Assembly (NCBI RefSeq): GCF_007713465.1
Contig: NZ_VMSG01000024.1
Location: forward strand, 1-64,000
Direction: 5' to 3'
Length of the DNA: 64,000 nt
Source of the DNA: Pseudomonas sp. H3(2019)
Lineage (GTDB): Bacteria; Pseudomonadota; Gammaproteobacteria; Pseudomonadales; Pseudomonadaceae
Both the position numbers and the translations under genes were made by a program. Under the pieces are notes generated by a model, which did no database searches, was not told where the DNA came from, and saw only the letters and a program-made list of their open reading frames with translations. The number at the start of each line of letters is the position of its first letter. The stretch's first letter is position 1. Positions 16,915 through 25,861 of this stretch are shown piece by piece.

Positions 16915-17688
16915 ATGATAATCAGCCATTTCCAGCATGGACCGGTCAGCGCCTACCCACGGGATTACATGGATGGCGCTCACCAGGAACGGCATCGACA
17001 TCGCGAAGCGCAGTTGCTGTATGCCGTGTGCGGCACGATGCGAGTGGTCACCGCGCAAGGCGCTTGGGTGATTCCGCCAACCCGGGCGGTGTGGATTCCG
17101 CCGCTGGTCGAGCATGAGATTTTCATGTCGGGCGAGGTGCGCATGCGTTCGCTGTTCATCGCCGCCGAACTATCTCCGCCAAACCTTACGCAGTGCTGCG
17201 TGCTCGCGGTCACGCCCTTGCTGCGCGAGTTGATTCTGCGGGCGGTACAAGGTCCTCAACATGCCGAAAACCCATTGATCCAGCAGTTGATGCTGGAAGA
17301 AATCGCCAGTCTGGAGAACCTTCCGCTGCACATCCCGATGCCCGAGGATCGGCGTTTGCAAGGTATCTGCCTGGTGCTGCTGCAAACCCCTGGCCACCCC
17401 AATACGCTCGAAGACTGGGCGCAACAGGTCGGCGCCAGCTCACGCACGCTGGCGCGTCTGTTTCAGCAACAATTGAAGATGAATTTCAATGCCTGGCGCC
17501 AGCAGTTGCGCCTGATGGAAGCCCTGCCACGCCTGCTCGCCGGCGAAAGCGTGCAGAACGTGGCGCGTGAGCTGGGGTATGGCAGTGCCCGAGCCTTCAG
17601 CGCGATGTTTCGCAGATTGCTGGGCGACAATCCCCGGGAATACCTCAACGCGCTGAATCAGTTCAGCGCAATCAATGCATCTCGGTAA
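16915..17688 (+). CDS. AraC-family transcriptional regulator (NimR-like)
   Basis: A 257-residue regulator with an N-terminal cupin-type ligand-binding half (HRHREAQLLYAVCGTMRV, IPPTRAVWIPPLVEHEI) and a C-terminal double HTH (VGASSRTLARLFQQQL; NVARELGYGSARAFSAMFRR). The start is the ATG at 16915; an earlier ATG at 16828 falls inside the divergent MFS gene and is unlikely. It probably controls the divergent transporter through the 85-base shared promoter. It overlaps the 3' end of the convergent LysE gene by 17 bases. Confidence 0.9.
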   Translation: MIISHFQHGPVSAYPRDYMDGAHQERHRHREAQLLYAVCGTMRVVTAQGAWVIPPTRAVWIPPLVEHEIFMSGEVRMRSLFIAAELSPPNLTQCCVLAVTPLLRELILRAVQGPQHAENPLIQQLMLEEIASLENLPLHIPMPEDRRLQGICLVLLQTPGHPNTLEDWAQQVGASSRTLARLFQQQLKMNFNAWRQQLRLMEALPRLLAGESVQNVARELGYGSARAFSAMFRRLLGDNPREYLNALNQFSAINASR

Positions 17689-18301
17689 ACGCCAGCTTCA
17701 CACCAATGGCGATCAGCACCACGCCCATCGTGCGGTCGAACCAGTGGCCCATGCGGGCGAAACCGGCCCGTACACGCTGTTGGCTGAACAGCATCGCCAC
17801 CAGGCAGAACCAGATCGCGGTGGCCACTGCCAGGTAAACGCCGTAACCGGCCTGAATCGCCAATGGTGTATGCGGACTGATCACTACGGTGAACAACGAC
17901 AGGAAGAACAGCGTGGCTTTGGGGTTCAGGCCGTTGGTCACGAACCCTGAGGTAAATGCGCCGCGGGCGGTGCGCTCGCCGGCTTCCTTATGCAGGTCTT
18001 CGGTGGCCGGTTTCGCCGGTTGCGCGCGCAGGGCCTTGAAGCCGATGTACAGCAAGTAGGCGGCCGCCAGCCATTTCAGCGCGTTGAACAGCACGATCGA
18101 CTGCGAGACGATCAGGCCGATACCAAGCAACGAGTAGCCCACGTGCAGGAAAATCGCCGAGCCGACGCCCAGCGCCGTCCAGGTCCCGGCGCGACGACCG
18201 TGGGTCACGGCCTCACGCACCACCACGGCAAAGTCCGGACCCGGGCTTGCCACGGCCAGCAGGTGAATCAGGGCGACGGTCAAAAACTCTGTCCAGTACA
18301 T
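17672..18301 (-). CDS. LysE/RhtB-family amino-acid exporter
   Basis: A 209-residue, about six-helix membrane protein with the family signature ASPGPDFAVVVREAVTHGRR near residue 20 and NPKATLFFLSLF in the middle. These permeases export amino acids or their derivatives; the substrate cannot be deduced. The start at 18301 has AAAGGAGCCCCCC upstream. It is convergent with the AraC gene and divergent from the dehydrogenase at 18394. Confidence 0.92.
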   Translation of the reverse strand: MYWTEFLTVALIHLLAVASPGPDFAVVVREAVTHGRRAGTWTALGVGSAIFLHVGYSLLGIGLIVSQSIVLFNALKWLAAAYLLYIGFKALRAQPAKPATEDLHKEAGERTARGAFTSGFVTNGLNPKATLFFLSLFTVVISPHTPLAIQAGYGVYLAVATAIWFCLVAMLFSQQRVRAGFARMGHWFDRTMGVVLIAIGVKLAFTEMH

Positions 18302-18393
18302 GGGGGGCTCCTTTAGGCCAAGCGTAACGACTTGTTTCATCTGGTAGGCTCGGCAGATTACGCCTTCAGACTCACGCGCAAAAGGTACAGTTA

Positions 18394-19359
18394 ATGACCA
18401 ACAATCGCCGCGCCGTATTCCTCGACCACAGTTCCCTGGACCTCGGCGACCTCGACCTCAGTGGGTTGCAGCAGTGCTTCGACGACTTGCAACTGTGCTC
18501 GCTGACCACGCCCGACAACATCGTCGAACGGCTGCAAGGCGCGAGCGTGGCGATCAGCAATAAAGTCCTGCTGAACGCCGAAACCCTCAAGGCCTGCCCC
18601 GAACTGAAGCTGATCCTGATCGCTGCCACAGGCACCAACAATGTCGACCTGGCCGCCGCCCGCGCCCAAGGGATTACCGTGAGCAACTGCCAGGGTTACG
18701 GCACGCCGTCGGTGGCGCAGCACACGATCATGTTGCTGCTCAACCTCGCCACCCGCCTGAGCGATTACCAGAAAGCCGTCGCTGAAGGTCGCTGGCAGCA
18801 GGCCAAACAGTTCTGCCTGCTGGATTTCCCGATCGTCGAGCTCGAAGGCAAAACCCTCGGCCTGCTCGGCCACGGTGAATTGGGTGGCGCTGTTGCGCGG
18901 CTGGCCAAGGCCTTTGGCATGCGCGTGTTGCTCGGCCAATTGCCAGGGCGCCCGGCCCGCGCCGACCGCTTACCGCTGGATGAACTGCTGCCGCAAATCG
19001 ACGCGCTGACCCTGCACTGCCCGCTCAACGAACATACCCGTAACTTCATTGGTGCCCGCGAACTGGCACTGCTCAAACCCGGCGCCTTTGTGGTCAATAC
19101 CGCACGCGGTGGGCTGATCGACGAACAAGCCTTGGCCGATGCGTTGCGCAACGGGCATCTGGGCGGCGCGGCGACCGACGTCCTGAGTGTCGAGCCACCC
19201 ACCGCCGGCAATCCGCTGTTGGCCGCCGACATCCCGCGCTTGATCGTCACTCCGCACAACGCCTGGGGCAGCCGCGAGGCGCGGCAGCGGATCGTCGGTC
19301 AACTGACCGAAAACGCCCAAGGCTTCTTCAGCGGTACAGCGCTGCGGGTCGTCAGTTGA
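18394..19359 (+). CDS. D-2-hydroxyacid dehydrogenase (glycerate/hydroxypyruvate type)
   Basis: A 321-residue NAD(P)-dependent dehydrogenase. The Rossmann motif GLLGHGELGGAV sits near residue 154. Catalytic residues are visible as Arg in NTARGG, Glu in LSVEPP and His in VTPHNAWGS. The closest functional group is glycerate dehydrogenase (HprA-like), interconverting hydroxypyruvate and D-glycerate; related 2-ketoacid reductases cannot be excluded. It is followed 33 bases later by rsmC on the same strand. Confidence 0.88.
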   Translation: MTNNRRAVFLDHSSLDLGDLDLSGLQQCFDDLQLCSLTTPDNIVERLQGASVAISNKVLLNAETLKACPELKLILIAATGTNNVDLAAARAQGITVSNCQGYGTPSVAQHTIMLLLNLATRLSDYQKAVAEGRWQQAKQFCLLDFPIVELEGKTLGLLGHGELGGAVARLAKAFGMRVLLGQLPGRPARADRLPLDELLPQIDALTLHCPLNEHTRNFIGARELALLKPGAFVVNTARGGLIDEQALADALRNGHLGGAATDVLSVEPPTAGNPLLAADIPRLIVTPHNAWGSREARQRIVGQLTENAQGFFSGTALRVVS

Positions 19360-19392
19360 TAAACTGCCGCACTTTTTTTCAAGGAGCAGAGT

Positions 19393-20391
19393 ATGGATCC
19401 GCGCAGTGAAGTACTGCTTCGTCAGGCTGAGTTGTTTCAAGGCGAGTTGTTGCTGGCCGGTTTGCCCGCCGATGACCTGCTGGGCAAATTGCCCAACGCT
19501 CACGGCTGGTGCTGGCACGCAGGCGACCAGGCGGCGCTGGACGCACGCTTTGCCGAGCGCAGCCACTTTGGCGTGAATGCCCCGAGCCGCGAGTTTGAAA
19601 CGGCCGTTGTGTTCCTGCCCAAATCCAAGGACCTGACCGATTACATCCTCAACGCCCTCGCCTCGCGCCTCGCCGGTCGTGAGCTGTACCTGGTGGGTGA
19701 AAAGCGCAGCGGCATCGAAGGCGCGGCCAAACAGCTAAACCCCTTCGGCAAACCGCGCAAGCTCGACAGCGCACGCCACTGCCAGCTCTGGCAGGTCACC
19801 GTGGCCAACGCGCCCGAGGCCAAATCGCTGGAAAGCCTGGCGCAGGAATACGAACTGCCACTGGCTGAAGGTCCACTGAAAGTCATCAGCCTGCCCGGCG
19901 TGTTCAGTCACGGTCGACTGGATCGCGGCAGTGCCCTGCTGCTCGAACACCTCGACAAACTGCCAAGCGGTCACTTGCTCGACTTCGGTTGTGGTGCCGG
20001 CGTGTTGGGCGCGGCAGTGAAACGGCGTTATCCACACAACACCGTCACCCTGCTCGACGTTGATGCGTTCGCCGCAGCCAGCAGTCGCCTGACCTTGGCC
20101 GCCAACGGTCTGGAAGCCGAGGTGCTGACCGGCGATGGCATCGACGCTGCACCGATGGGTCTGAGCGCCATTCTGAGCAATCCGCCGTTCCATGTCGGGG
20201 TTCATACCGATTATCACGCCACGGAGAATCTGCTGCGAAAAGCAGCCAAACATCTGAAAAACGGCGGTGAACTGCGCCTGGTGGCCAACAGTTTCCTGAA
20301 ATATCAGCCGCTGATCGAGGAGCATCTCGGTGTGTGTGCGATCAAGGCCGAAGGTCAGGGTTTTCGAATCTACCGGGCCAAACGCGGCTAG
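19393..20391 (+). CDS. rsmC: 16S rRNA (guanine1207-N2)-methyltransferase RsmC
   Basis: A 332-residue duplicated-domain methyltransferase that modifies G1207 of 16S rRNA. The C-terminal catalytic half has the SAM motif LLDFGCGAGVLGAAVKR and the N2-guanine signature SNPPFHVG, followed by a Cys/Phe-rich tail typical of RsmC. The N-terminal half is a degenerate copy. AAGGAG precedes the ATG. Length and order of domains match the family. Confidence 0.93.
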   Translation: MDPRSEVLLRQAELFQGELLLAGLPADDLLGKLPNAHGWCWHAGDQAALDARFAERSHFGVNAPSREFETAVVFLPKSKDLTDYILNALASRLAGRELYLVGEKRSGIEGAAKQLNPFGKPRKLDSARHCQLWQVTVANAPEAKSLESLAQEYELPLAEGPLKVISLPGVFSHGRLDRGSALLLEHLDKLPSGHLLDFGCGAGVLGAAVKRRYPHNTVTLLDVDAFAAASSRLTLAANGLEAEVLTGDGIDAAPMGLSAILSNPPFHVGVHTDYHATENLLRKAAKHLKNGGELRLVANSFLKYQPLIEEHLGVCAIKAEGQGFRIYRAKRG

Positions 20392-20429
20392 AAATTAGCG
20401 CTTGCCGAATGGATTTTGCCTAGGCAGAA

Positions 20430-20530
20430 TCCGCTCCGTCCTAGGGGAGTAGTCTCCCACGAGCGCCATGCTCGTCCGGCATACGTCAACATACTTGGTC
20501 CTCAGACCATGGCGTATGCGACCCAAGCGT
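20430..20530 (+). promoter_or_regulatory. yybP–ykoY manganese riboswitch
   Basis: The leader of the GDT1-type gene carries the conserved pieces of this class: GGGGAGTAG at 20444–20452 and GTCAACATACTTGG at 20485–20498. They are set in long complementary arms (GGCATACG/CGTATGC). A GC-rich hairpin GGGGCGGG (20585)/CCCGCCCC (20621–20628) lies right before the ribosome-binding site and may be the expression platform. Class members sense Mn2+ and switch on manganese exporters. The identity of the downstream gene supports the call. Confidence 0.85.
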
Positions 20531-20642
20531 CCACTCAGATGGATCGCAGGGTTTGACAAGACCTATGACACGCACACCTTACCCGGGGCGGGGAGGCTGT
20601 ACGTGTCATAGCCGTGTCGACCCGCCCCTTAGGAAAACCCTG

Positions 20643-21227
20643 ATGCTGGATTCTCTTCTCGTTCCCACCGCTGTCGTTGCCTTGGCCGAAATCGGCGACA
20701 AGACGCAATTGCTCGCGCTCATTCTCGCCGCACGCTTTCGCAAACCCTGGCCGATCATCGCCGGTATCGTCGCGGCAACCCTGGCCAACCACGCGGCCGC
20801 GGGTGCCGTCGGCGCCTGGTTCGGGAGTTTCTTCTCGGATGCGACGCTGCACTGGATCCTCGCCGCAAGCTTTACCGCGACGGCGCTGTGGACCCTGGTG
20901 CCAGACAAGATGGATGAGGACGAAGCCAGCACTGCGCGCAAATTCGGGCCGTTTCTGACCACGCTGATTGCGTTCTTCCTCGCCGAAATCGGCGACAAGA
21001 CCCAGATCGCCACCGTGATGCTCGCCGCTCAGTACCCTGAGCTGTGGCTGGTGATCATCGGCACCACGCTCGGCATGCTGATTGCCAACGTGCCGGTAGT
21101 GCTGGCGGGTAATTTTGCCGCAGACAAACTGCCCCTGACCCTGATCCGCCGCCTGGCAGCATCGGCGTTCTTCATCCTGGCCATCGTCGCGGTGTACAAG
21201 GCGATGCAGAGCAGCGGGTGGGTGTAA
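20643..21227 (+). CDS. TMEM165/GDT1 (UPF0016) family Mn2+/Ca2+ exporter, MneA-like
   Basis: A 194-residue inner-membrane protein with two inverted halves, each bearing the family signature E-x-G-D-K-T: AEIGDKTQLLALILA near residue 12 and AEIGDKTQIATVMLA near residue 118. Bacterial members export manganese. The start is the ATG at 20643 with TTAGGAAAACCC upstream; a longer frame from 20553 runs through the riboswitch leader and is rejected. The yybP–ykoY riboswitch in its leader implies induction by Mn2+. Confidence 0.93.
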   Translation: MLDSLLVPTAVVALAEIGDKTQLLALILAARFRKPWPIIAGIVAATLANHAAAGAVGAWFGSFFSDATLHWILAASFTATALWTLVPDKMDEDEASTARKFGPFLTTLIAFFLAEIGDKTQIATVMLAAQYPELWLVIIGTTLGMLIANVPVVLAGNFAADKLPLTLIRRLAASAFFILAIVAVYKAMQSSGWV

Positions 21228-21238
21228 CCCAGCAGGAA

Positions 21239-21269
21239 GATCGTTCCCACGCAGAGCGTGGGAACGATC
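21239..21269. repeat. REP palindrome GATCGTTCCCACGC/GCGTGGGAACGATC
   Basis: A perfect 14-bp inverted repeat with a 3-base loop. The same palindrome recurs at 35061–35091, and a half copy lies at 7210–7225. It separates two convergent genes and may act as a transcript stabiliser or terminator. Confidence 0.9.
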
Positions 21270-21275
21270 ATTGGC

Positions 21276-22094
21276 TCAAGACTTTTTGGCCTGCTGGTAA
21301 AGCGGCATGACTTTCGGAATCGCTGCCTGGAGCGACGCAACCCGGCTGCTGGACGCCGGGTGAGTGCTCATGAATTCTGGCGGCGAACCTTCGGAAGCCT
21401 TGCTCATCTTGTCCCACAGAGTGATCGCCGCGTTCGGGTTGTAGCCAGCGCGGGCGGCCAGTTCCAGGCCGATCAGGTCAGCTTCGTTTTCATTGGCGCG
21501 ACTGTTGGGCAAGGTCATGCCGTAGTTGGCCACGGTATCGGCCAGGGCCAGCGTGTCCTGCCCCAACCCGAGCAAGGCACCGGCGCCCTGCTTGGCCATT
21601 TCGATGCCATAGGCCTTGGACATCGCTTCACGACCATGCTCGCGCAAGGCGTGGGCAATTTCATGGCCCATGACCGCAGCGATTTCATCGTCGGTGAGTT
21701 TCAGGCTGTCGATCAACCCGGTGTAGAAAATGATCTTGCCGCCAGGACCGCAGTTGGCGTTGAGCTCGTCACTCTTGATCAGATTGACTTCCCACTTCCA
21801 CTGCGCCGAATCCGGCCGGAAAACCGGTGCCTGTGCGATCAACCGATTGGCAATCGCCTGGACCCGTTTGGCCTCATTACTATTCTTGTCCAGCACACCC
21901 TTGCTGCTCGCCTCACCCACAGTCTTTTGGTAGGACTGGGCATACATCTGGTTAACCTCATCGGTCGACAGCATGCTGAACATGTACTGCTTGCGCTCCA
22001 CGCCCACCGCGCCACCGTTGGTGGTGTTGACCGACTGGCAACCACTGAGCAGCAGACTTGCACCCAGTGCACACAAAACCAATGCCTTACTCAT
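21276..22094 (-). CDS. M48-family metalloprotease lipoprotein (LoiP/YcaL-like)
   Basis: A 272-residue envelope protease. The signal peptide ends in the lipobox LLLSGC (C19). The zinc motif HEIAH is at 144–148, with the third ligand in ANENEADLIG (about 203). Related E. coli proteins LoiP and YcaL act in outer-membrane protein quality control. The start has CAGGGAGG upstream. It stands alone between REP elements and the divergent chemoreceptor. Confidence 0.92.
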   Translation of the reverse strand: MSKALVLCALGASLLLSGCQSVNTTNGGAVGVERKQYMFSMLSTDEVNQMYAQSYQKTVGEASSKGVLDKNSNEAKRVQAIANRLIAQAPVFRPDSAQWKWEVNLIKSDELNANCGPGGKIIFYTGLIDSLKLTDDEIAAVMGHEIAHALREHGREAMSKAYGIEMAKQGAGALLGLGQDTLALADTVANYGMTLPNSRANENEADLIGLELAARAGYNPNAAITLWDKMSKASEGSPPEFMSTHPASSSRVASLQAAIPKVMPLYQQAKKS

Positions 22095-22368
22095 GAACAG
22101 CCTCCCTGGAAATATGGCGCGTATCCTAGGCGGTGCTTTGTATCAGCGCTAGATACAACAGACATGTAGCACGTCATTTACCGATACATTCCCCCTCACT
22201 GTCGCAATAAATTCATAAAACACCGTGCCCCGAGAGCACGCGGGCCTGACACCTGTCTCTATGCGACCTGCACAGATCAAAAACAGTCATCGGCAAAAAA
22301 CCCGCTCATGGACCGCCGCACCTGCGCCGATACAGCTCGGCAGACGTCATCTTGCGTCCGGAGCCCCT

Positions 22369-24510
22369 ATGAAATTCAAGTCGATCCAGTTTTCCGTCGC
22401 CGCGCTTGCCGGCGCCATCGTGCTCAGCGTGGTGGCGACGCTGGTGCTGTATGCACTGTTTTCCGGCGCGCGTACCCAGGAAATGGTCCAGCAGCGGACC
22501 CAGGCGCAATTCGAGCAAGTCATCGAGCAACGCCTGCGTGGACTGGCGCAAACCCAGGTCAGCCAGATCCAGCGCGAACTCGAAGCGCCCCTGCTGATCG
22601 CTGGCGGTCTGGTTCGGGTCAACGCCTTGATTGGCTCCCAGGATGCCGACGGCAAACCGGCGCTGACCCTCAGCCGTGAGCAATTGATCAGCCTGATCAA
22701 GGAAAACGTCGCGAAGAATCCGAAGATTCTCGGCACTTACATCGGCTGGGAACCGAACGCACTGGATCACAATGACGCGGCCTACATCGGCAGCAAAACA
22801 GTTGGCATTGATGCCACCACCGGGCGTTTCCTGCCGTGGTGGTTCCGCAATGACGACGGCAGCCTGGGCGTCGACAAGCTGGCGGACGTCAACGACCGCA
22901 CCGCGTTGTCCACAGGCGTGCGCGCCAGTGAGTACTACCTGTGCTCCCAGGAAGGCAAAAAATCCTGCGTGATCGACCCGGCGCCTTACAAGGTCGGCGA
23001 CAAGATCGTCATGCTCGCCTCCTTTATTGAACCGATCATGCTCAACGGCACCTTTCAGGGCATCGTCGGCGCGGACTTGTCGGTGAACTTCATTCAGGAA
23101 ATGCTCCTGGCCGCGAACCAGAAGCTTTATAACGGTGCCGGTGAAATGGCCCTGATTGGTGGTAACCAGCGCTTGGTCGCCTACACCAAGGACCCGAGCA
23201 AGTTCGGCGAAAAGGTCAGCGACATCCTCGACGCCACTCAGGTGGCCAACCTTGGCAAGCTCAATCGCGGCGAAGTGACCTATAACGTCGACAAGGCCAA
23301 CGGCAGGATCGAGCTGTACCTGCCATTCGGTATTGGCCAGACCGATGCGCGCTGGACCCTGCTGCTGCAATTGCCGCTGAACGCGGTCATGGCCGATCTG
23401 CAACAACTGCAGGGCGACCTGAACACCCAGCGCAAGGCCGACACCTTTGGCATGGCCATGGTCGGCCTGGTGATTGCCGGCCTGGGTTTACTGGTGATCT
23501 GGCTGGTGGGCCACGGTATCGCCCGCCCGCTGAAACAGATGGTTGCGATGCTTGATGACATTGCTCAGGGCGAAGGTGATCTGACGCGCCGCCTGACCAG
23601 CGACCGCGCCGACGAACTCGGCTCGATCGCCAAGGGCTTCAACACCTTCCTCGCCAAGTTGCAGGCGATGATCACCCAGGTGGTGACCTCGGTGCAGAGC
23701 GTCAGCGATTCGTCCGAACACACCGCCGACATCGCCATTCGCACCAACCTCGGCGTGCACAAGCAAATGGCCGAGATCGATCAGGTGGCCACCGCGGTGC
23801 AGGAAATGACCGCCACCGCCCAGGACGTGGCCCGCAATGCGACCCAGGCCGCCCAAGCCGCCAGCCATGCCGATCAGGCCGCCGCCCAGGGCATGCAGAT
23901 CGTGCGCGACACCTCGACCTCGATTGGCGTCCTCGCGGTGGAAATCGGTAGAGCGGTCGGTGTGGTGCAAACCCTGGCCAAGGACAGCGAGAACATCAAC
24001 GCGATCCTGATCGCCATTCGCGGGATTGCCGAACAGACCAATTTGTTGGCGTTGAACGCGGCCATCGAGGCCGCACGGGCCGGTGAACAAGGCCGGGGCT
24101 TTGCAGTGGTGGCCGATGAAGTGCGCAACCTGGCGCAGAAAACCCAGCAGGCGACTGAAGAAATCCAGTCGATGATTCAGCAGTTGCAGCAAGGCACGCG
24201 CGACGTGGTGCGGGTGATGGAAGACAGCCAGAACAAGACCGACGAAAGCGTGCAGCACGCGGCCAAGGCGGCGCAGGCGCTGGAGACCATCACTCAGGCG
24301 GTGTCGGTCATCAACGACATGAACACCCAGATCGCCAGCGCCGCCGAAGAGCAAAGCGCAGTCGCCGATGACATCAACCGCAACGTGATCAATATCGGCC
24401 AGGTGGCCAATGAAGTCGCGGGCGGCGCGGATGAGTCGAGCGCGGCCAGTGCCGACCTGACCAAACTGGCCGAGCAGCAGCGGCGGTTGATCAATCAGTT
24501 CAAGGTCTGA
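22369..24510 (+). CDS. Methyl-accepting chemotaxis protein with dCache-type sensor
   Basis: A 713-residue chemoreceptor. TM1 is at about 8–32; a large periplasmic double-Cache-like domain follows (WEPNALDHNDAAYIG, LPWWFRNDDG, GADLSVNFIQEM). TM2 is at about 361–381, then HAMP, then the signalling helices with hairpin tip EQTNLLALNAAIEAARAGEQ near 555–575. The true start is the ATG at 22369 with GGAG upstream; an in-frame ATG at 22225 is not supported. dCache receptors of this kind in Pseudomonas bind amino acids, polyamines or organic acids; the ligand is not predictable here. Confidence 0.92.
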   Translation: MKFKSIQFSVAALAGAIVLSVVATLVLYALFSGARTQEMVQQRTQAQFEQVIEQRLRGLAQTQVSQIQRELEAPLLIAGGLVRVNALIGSQDADGKPALTLSREQLISLIKENVAKNPKILGTYIGWEPNALDHNDAAYIGSKTVGIDATTGRFLPWWFRNDDGSLGVDKLADVNDRTALSTGVRASEYYLCSQEGKKSCVIDPAPYKVGDKIVMLASFIEPIMLNGTFQGIVGADLSVNFIQEMLLAANQKLYNGAGEMALIGGNQRLVAYTKDPSKFGEKVSDILDATQVANLGKLNRGEVTYNVDKANGRIELYLPFGIGQTDARWTLLLQLPLNAVMADLQQLQGDLNTQRKADTFGMAMVGLVIAGLGLLVIWLVGHGIARPLKQMVAMLDDIAQGEGDLTRRLTSDRADELGSIAKGFNTFLAKLQAMITQVVTSVQSVSDSSEHTADIAIRTNLGVHKQMAEIDQVATAVQEMTATAQDVARNATQAAQAASHADQAAAQGMQIVRDTSTSIGVLAVEIGRAVGVVQTLAKDSENINAILIAIRGIAEQTNLLALNAAIEAARAGEQGRGFAVVADEVRNLAQKTQQATEEIQSMIQQLQQGTRDVVRVMEDSQNKTDESVQHAAKAAQALETITQAVSVINDMNTQIASAAEEQSAVADDINRNVINIGQVANEVAGGADESSAASADLTKLAEQQRRLINQFKV

Positions 24511-24520
24511 TCCCAAGACC

Positions 24521-24588
24521 CCATCGCGAGCAGGCTCGCTCCCACAGTTGACCGAGTTCCAATGTGGGAGCGAGCCTGCTCGCGATGG
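24521..24588. repeat. Paired inverted REP (BIME-like), CGCGAGCAGGCTCGCTCCCAC
   Basis: Two copies in opposite orientation (24522–24545 and 24562–24587) form a large stem after the chemoreceptor gene. This is the common fluorescent-Pseudomonas REP type; a related copy is at 42970–43001. Confidence 0.9.
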
Positions 24589-24608
24589 CGTCAGTCAAGG
24601 CGACCTGA

Positions 24609-25229
24609 TCAACCCGGCGTCAGACACTCTGGCGCATTGAGTTTCGGATCATTCACCAGATTCGCCAGTACCCGTTCGCGCAAGGCGGCAGGTTCGCTGG
24701 CGAGCAGCGCCTGCAAGGTGTGCAACGGGGTTTCGGGGTTGAGCCAGGCCTCTTGACCGGCGGCATCGAGAATCAACGGACGACGCTGATTCGAGGCGGC
24801 CTGAGTCACCACCGCCGTGCTCAGCCACACCTGTTCCTGCACTGGATACGCTTCCCAGATCGCCGCAAAAAACAGCGCCGAGCCCTCGCCCGGCGTCAGC
24901 CAGTAAGGGCGCTTGCGGGTAGTGCCGCGCCATTCGTAAAAGCCGTTGGCCGGCAACAGACAACGGCGCAGACGGAAAGCCTCACGAAACATCGGTTGCT
25001 CGGCGACGGTCTCTGCCCGGGCATGGGCCGGGGTTTTCGACAGGTCGGTCAGCCACGGCGGCGTCAGCCCCCAACGCGCGCGGGCCAGCGTGCGCTGCCC
25101 CGCCTCGGCGCGCAGGATCAGCACCGAATCATTGGGCGAAATATTCCACTGCGCCTGCTGATCGGCCGGGAAGCCGGGCAAGGCCGCGAACGCGGGGTTC
25201 CAACGAAACAGGGCAAAACGTCCACACAT
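24609..25229 (-). CDS. SOS-response-associated peptidase (YedK/HMCES) family, divergent active site
   Basis: A 206-residue SRAP-domain protein. Cys2 (MCGRF), which links covalently to abasic sites in single-stranded DNA in YedK/HMCES, is kept, as is the catalytic Glu in NGFYEW. Two other usual residues differ: the Asn of INARVET is His here (AHARAET). The loop carrying the catalytic His before R-P-L-V-L is shortened to AASNQRRPLIL, with no His. It may be a paralogue with altered DNA-protein crosslink chemistry. It is convergent with the chemoreceptor, separated by REP sequences. Confidence 0.88.
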   Translation of the reverse strand: MCGRFALFRWNPAFAALPGFPADQQAQWNISPNDSVLILRAEAGQRTLARARWGLTPPWLTDLSKTPAHARAETVAEQPMFREAFRLRRCLLPANGFYEWRGTTRKRPYWLTPGEGSALFFAAIWEAYPVQEQVWLSTAVVTQAASNQRRPLILDAAGQEAWLNPETPLHTLQALLASEPAALRERVLANLVNDPKLNAPECLTPG

Positions 25230-25265
25230 GGGGCAACACGACTCTGAACGAAAACAAACGCCAGC

Positions 25266-25526
25266 CTAACAGACCAGGACGTCGGGAAAGCTATCCGGTT
25301 CGTCGCCGGGCATCGGCAGCGCGGCATTGTACGCAGCGATCAACTCCCGGGCGTATTGCGCCTGATCGTTATCCACCGCCAGTCCCAGCAGCCCGAACAC
25401 CGGCAACTCGCCCGCGCCGCCCAGCAGATCACGCCCCACCAGATGCGCCTCGACCCCTTCGCTGGCCAACATGCCCTGCAACAACTCACCTTCCATCAGG
25501 TTTTCCGGTTCGTAGATGCGCTGCAT
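25266..25526 (-). CDS. DUF2007 family small protein
   Basis: An 86-residue protein beginning MQRIYEPENLMEGELLQGML, the pattern of DUF2007 (called putative signal-transducing proteins, fold related to PII/GlnB). AGGGTGG lies before the ATG at 25526. It sits 12 bases after the CPXCG gene in the same direction, so the two are probably co-transcribed. Function unknown. Confidence 0.85.
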   Translation of the reverse strand: MQRIYEPENLMEGELLQGMLASEGVEAHLVGRDLLGGAGELPVFGLLGLAVDNDQAQYARELIAAYNAALPMPGDEPDSFPDVLVC

Positions 25527-25538
25527 AGCCGCCACCCT

Positions 25539-25721
25539 TCACTCGTTTTCGCTGTGAACTTCGAGCATCCATTCATGACCATCTGTCTGCAGAGTAAATT
25601 TGATCGGTCGACAACACACAGGGCAATCCTCGATATACGTCTGATCCCCTCCCGACAAATCCAGAACCGCCTCTGACTCTTCACCACAATAAGGACATTC
25701 GTAGCGCTCGGTTTCCAGCAT
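25539..25721 (-). CDS. CPXCG motif-containing cysteine-rich protein
   Basis: A 60-residue protein with two Cys pairs, CPYCG and CPVCC, forming a small zinc-ribbon-like fold. The ATG at 25721 follows GGGAGACCGCG; a longer version from 25775 has no site and no family match. It forms a probable two-gene unit with the DUF2007 gene. Function unknown, conserved in Pseudomonas. Confidence 0.85.
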   Translation of the reverse strand: MLETERYECPYCGEESEAVLDLSGGDQTYIEDCPVCCRPIKFTLQTDGHEWMLEVHSENE

Positions 25722-25861
25722 CGCGGTCTCCCAAGTGACTTGTGCGTATAATCGCCGGTCTATTTGCAGGGCCATTTTTGTTTGGGCGTATTTTTCAGAC
25801 TGTACACCTGCCGTAATCGATCCAATCCATTACTTACCCTAGCCGTTTCTAACAAGAGAGC

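Noticed and set aside
24521..24588. Possible CRISPR-like repeat pair
   Set aside because: Only two inverted copies without regular spacers; typical REP pair.
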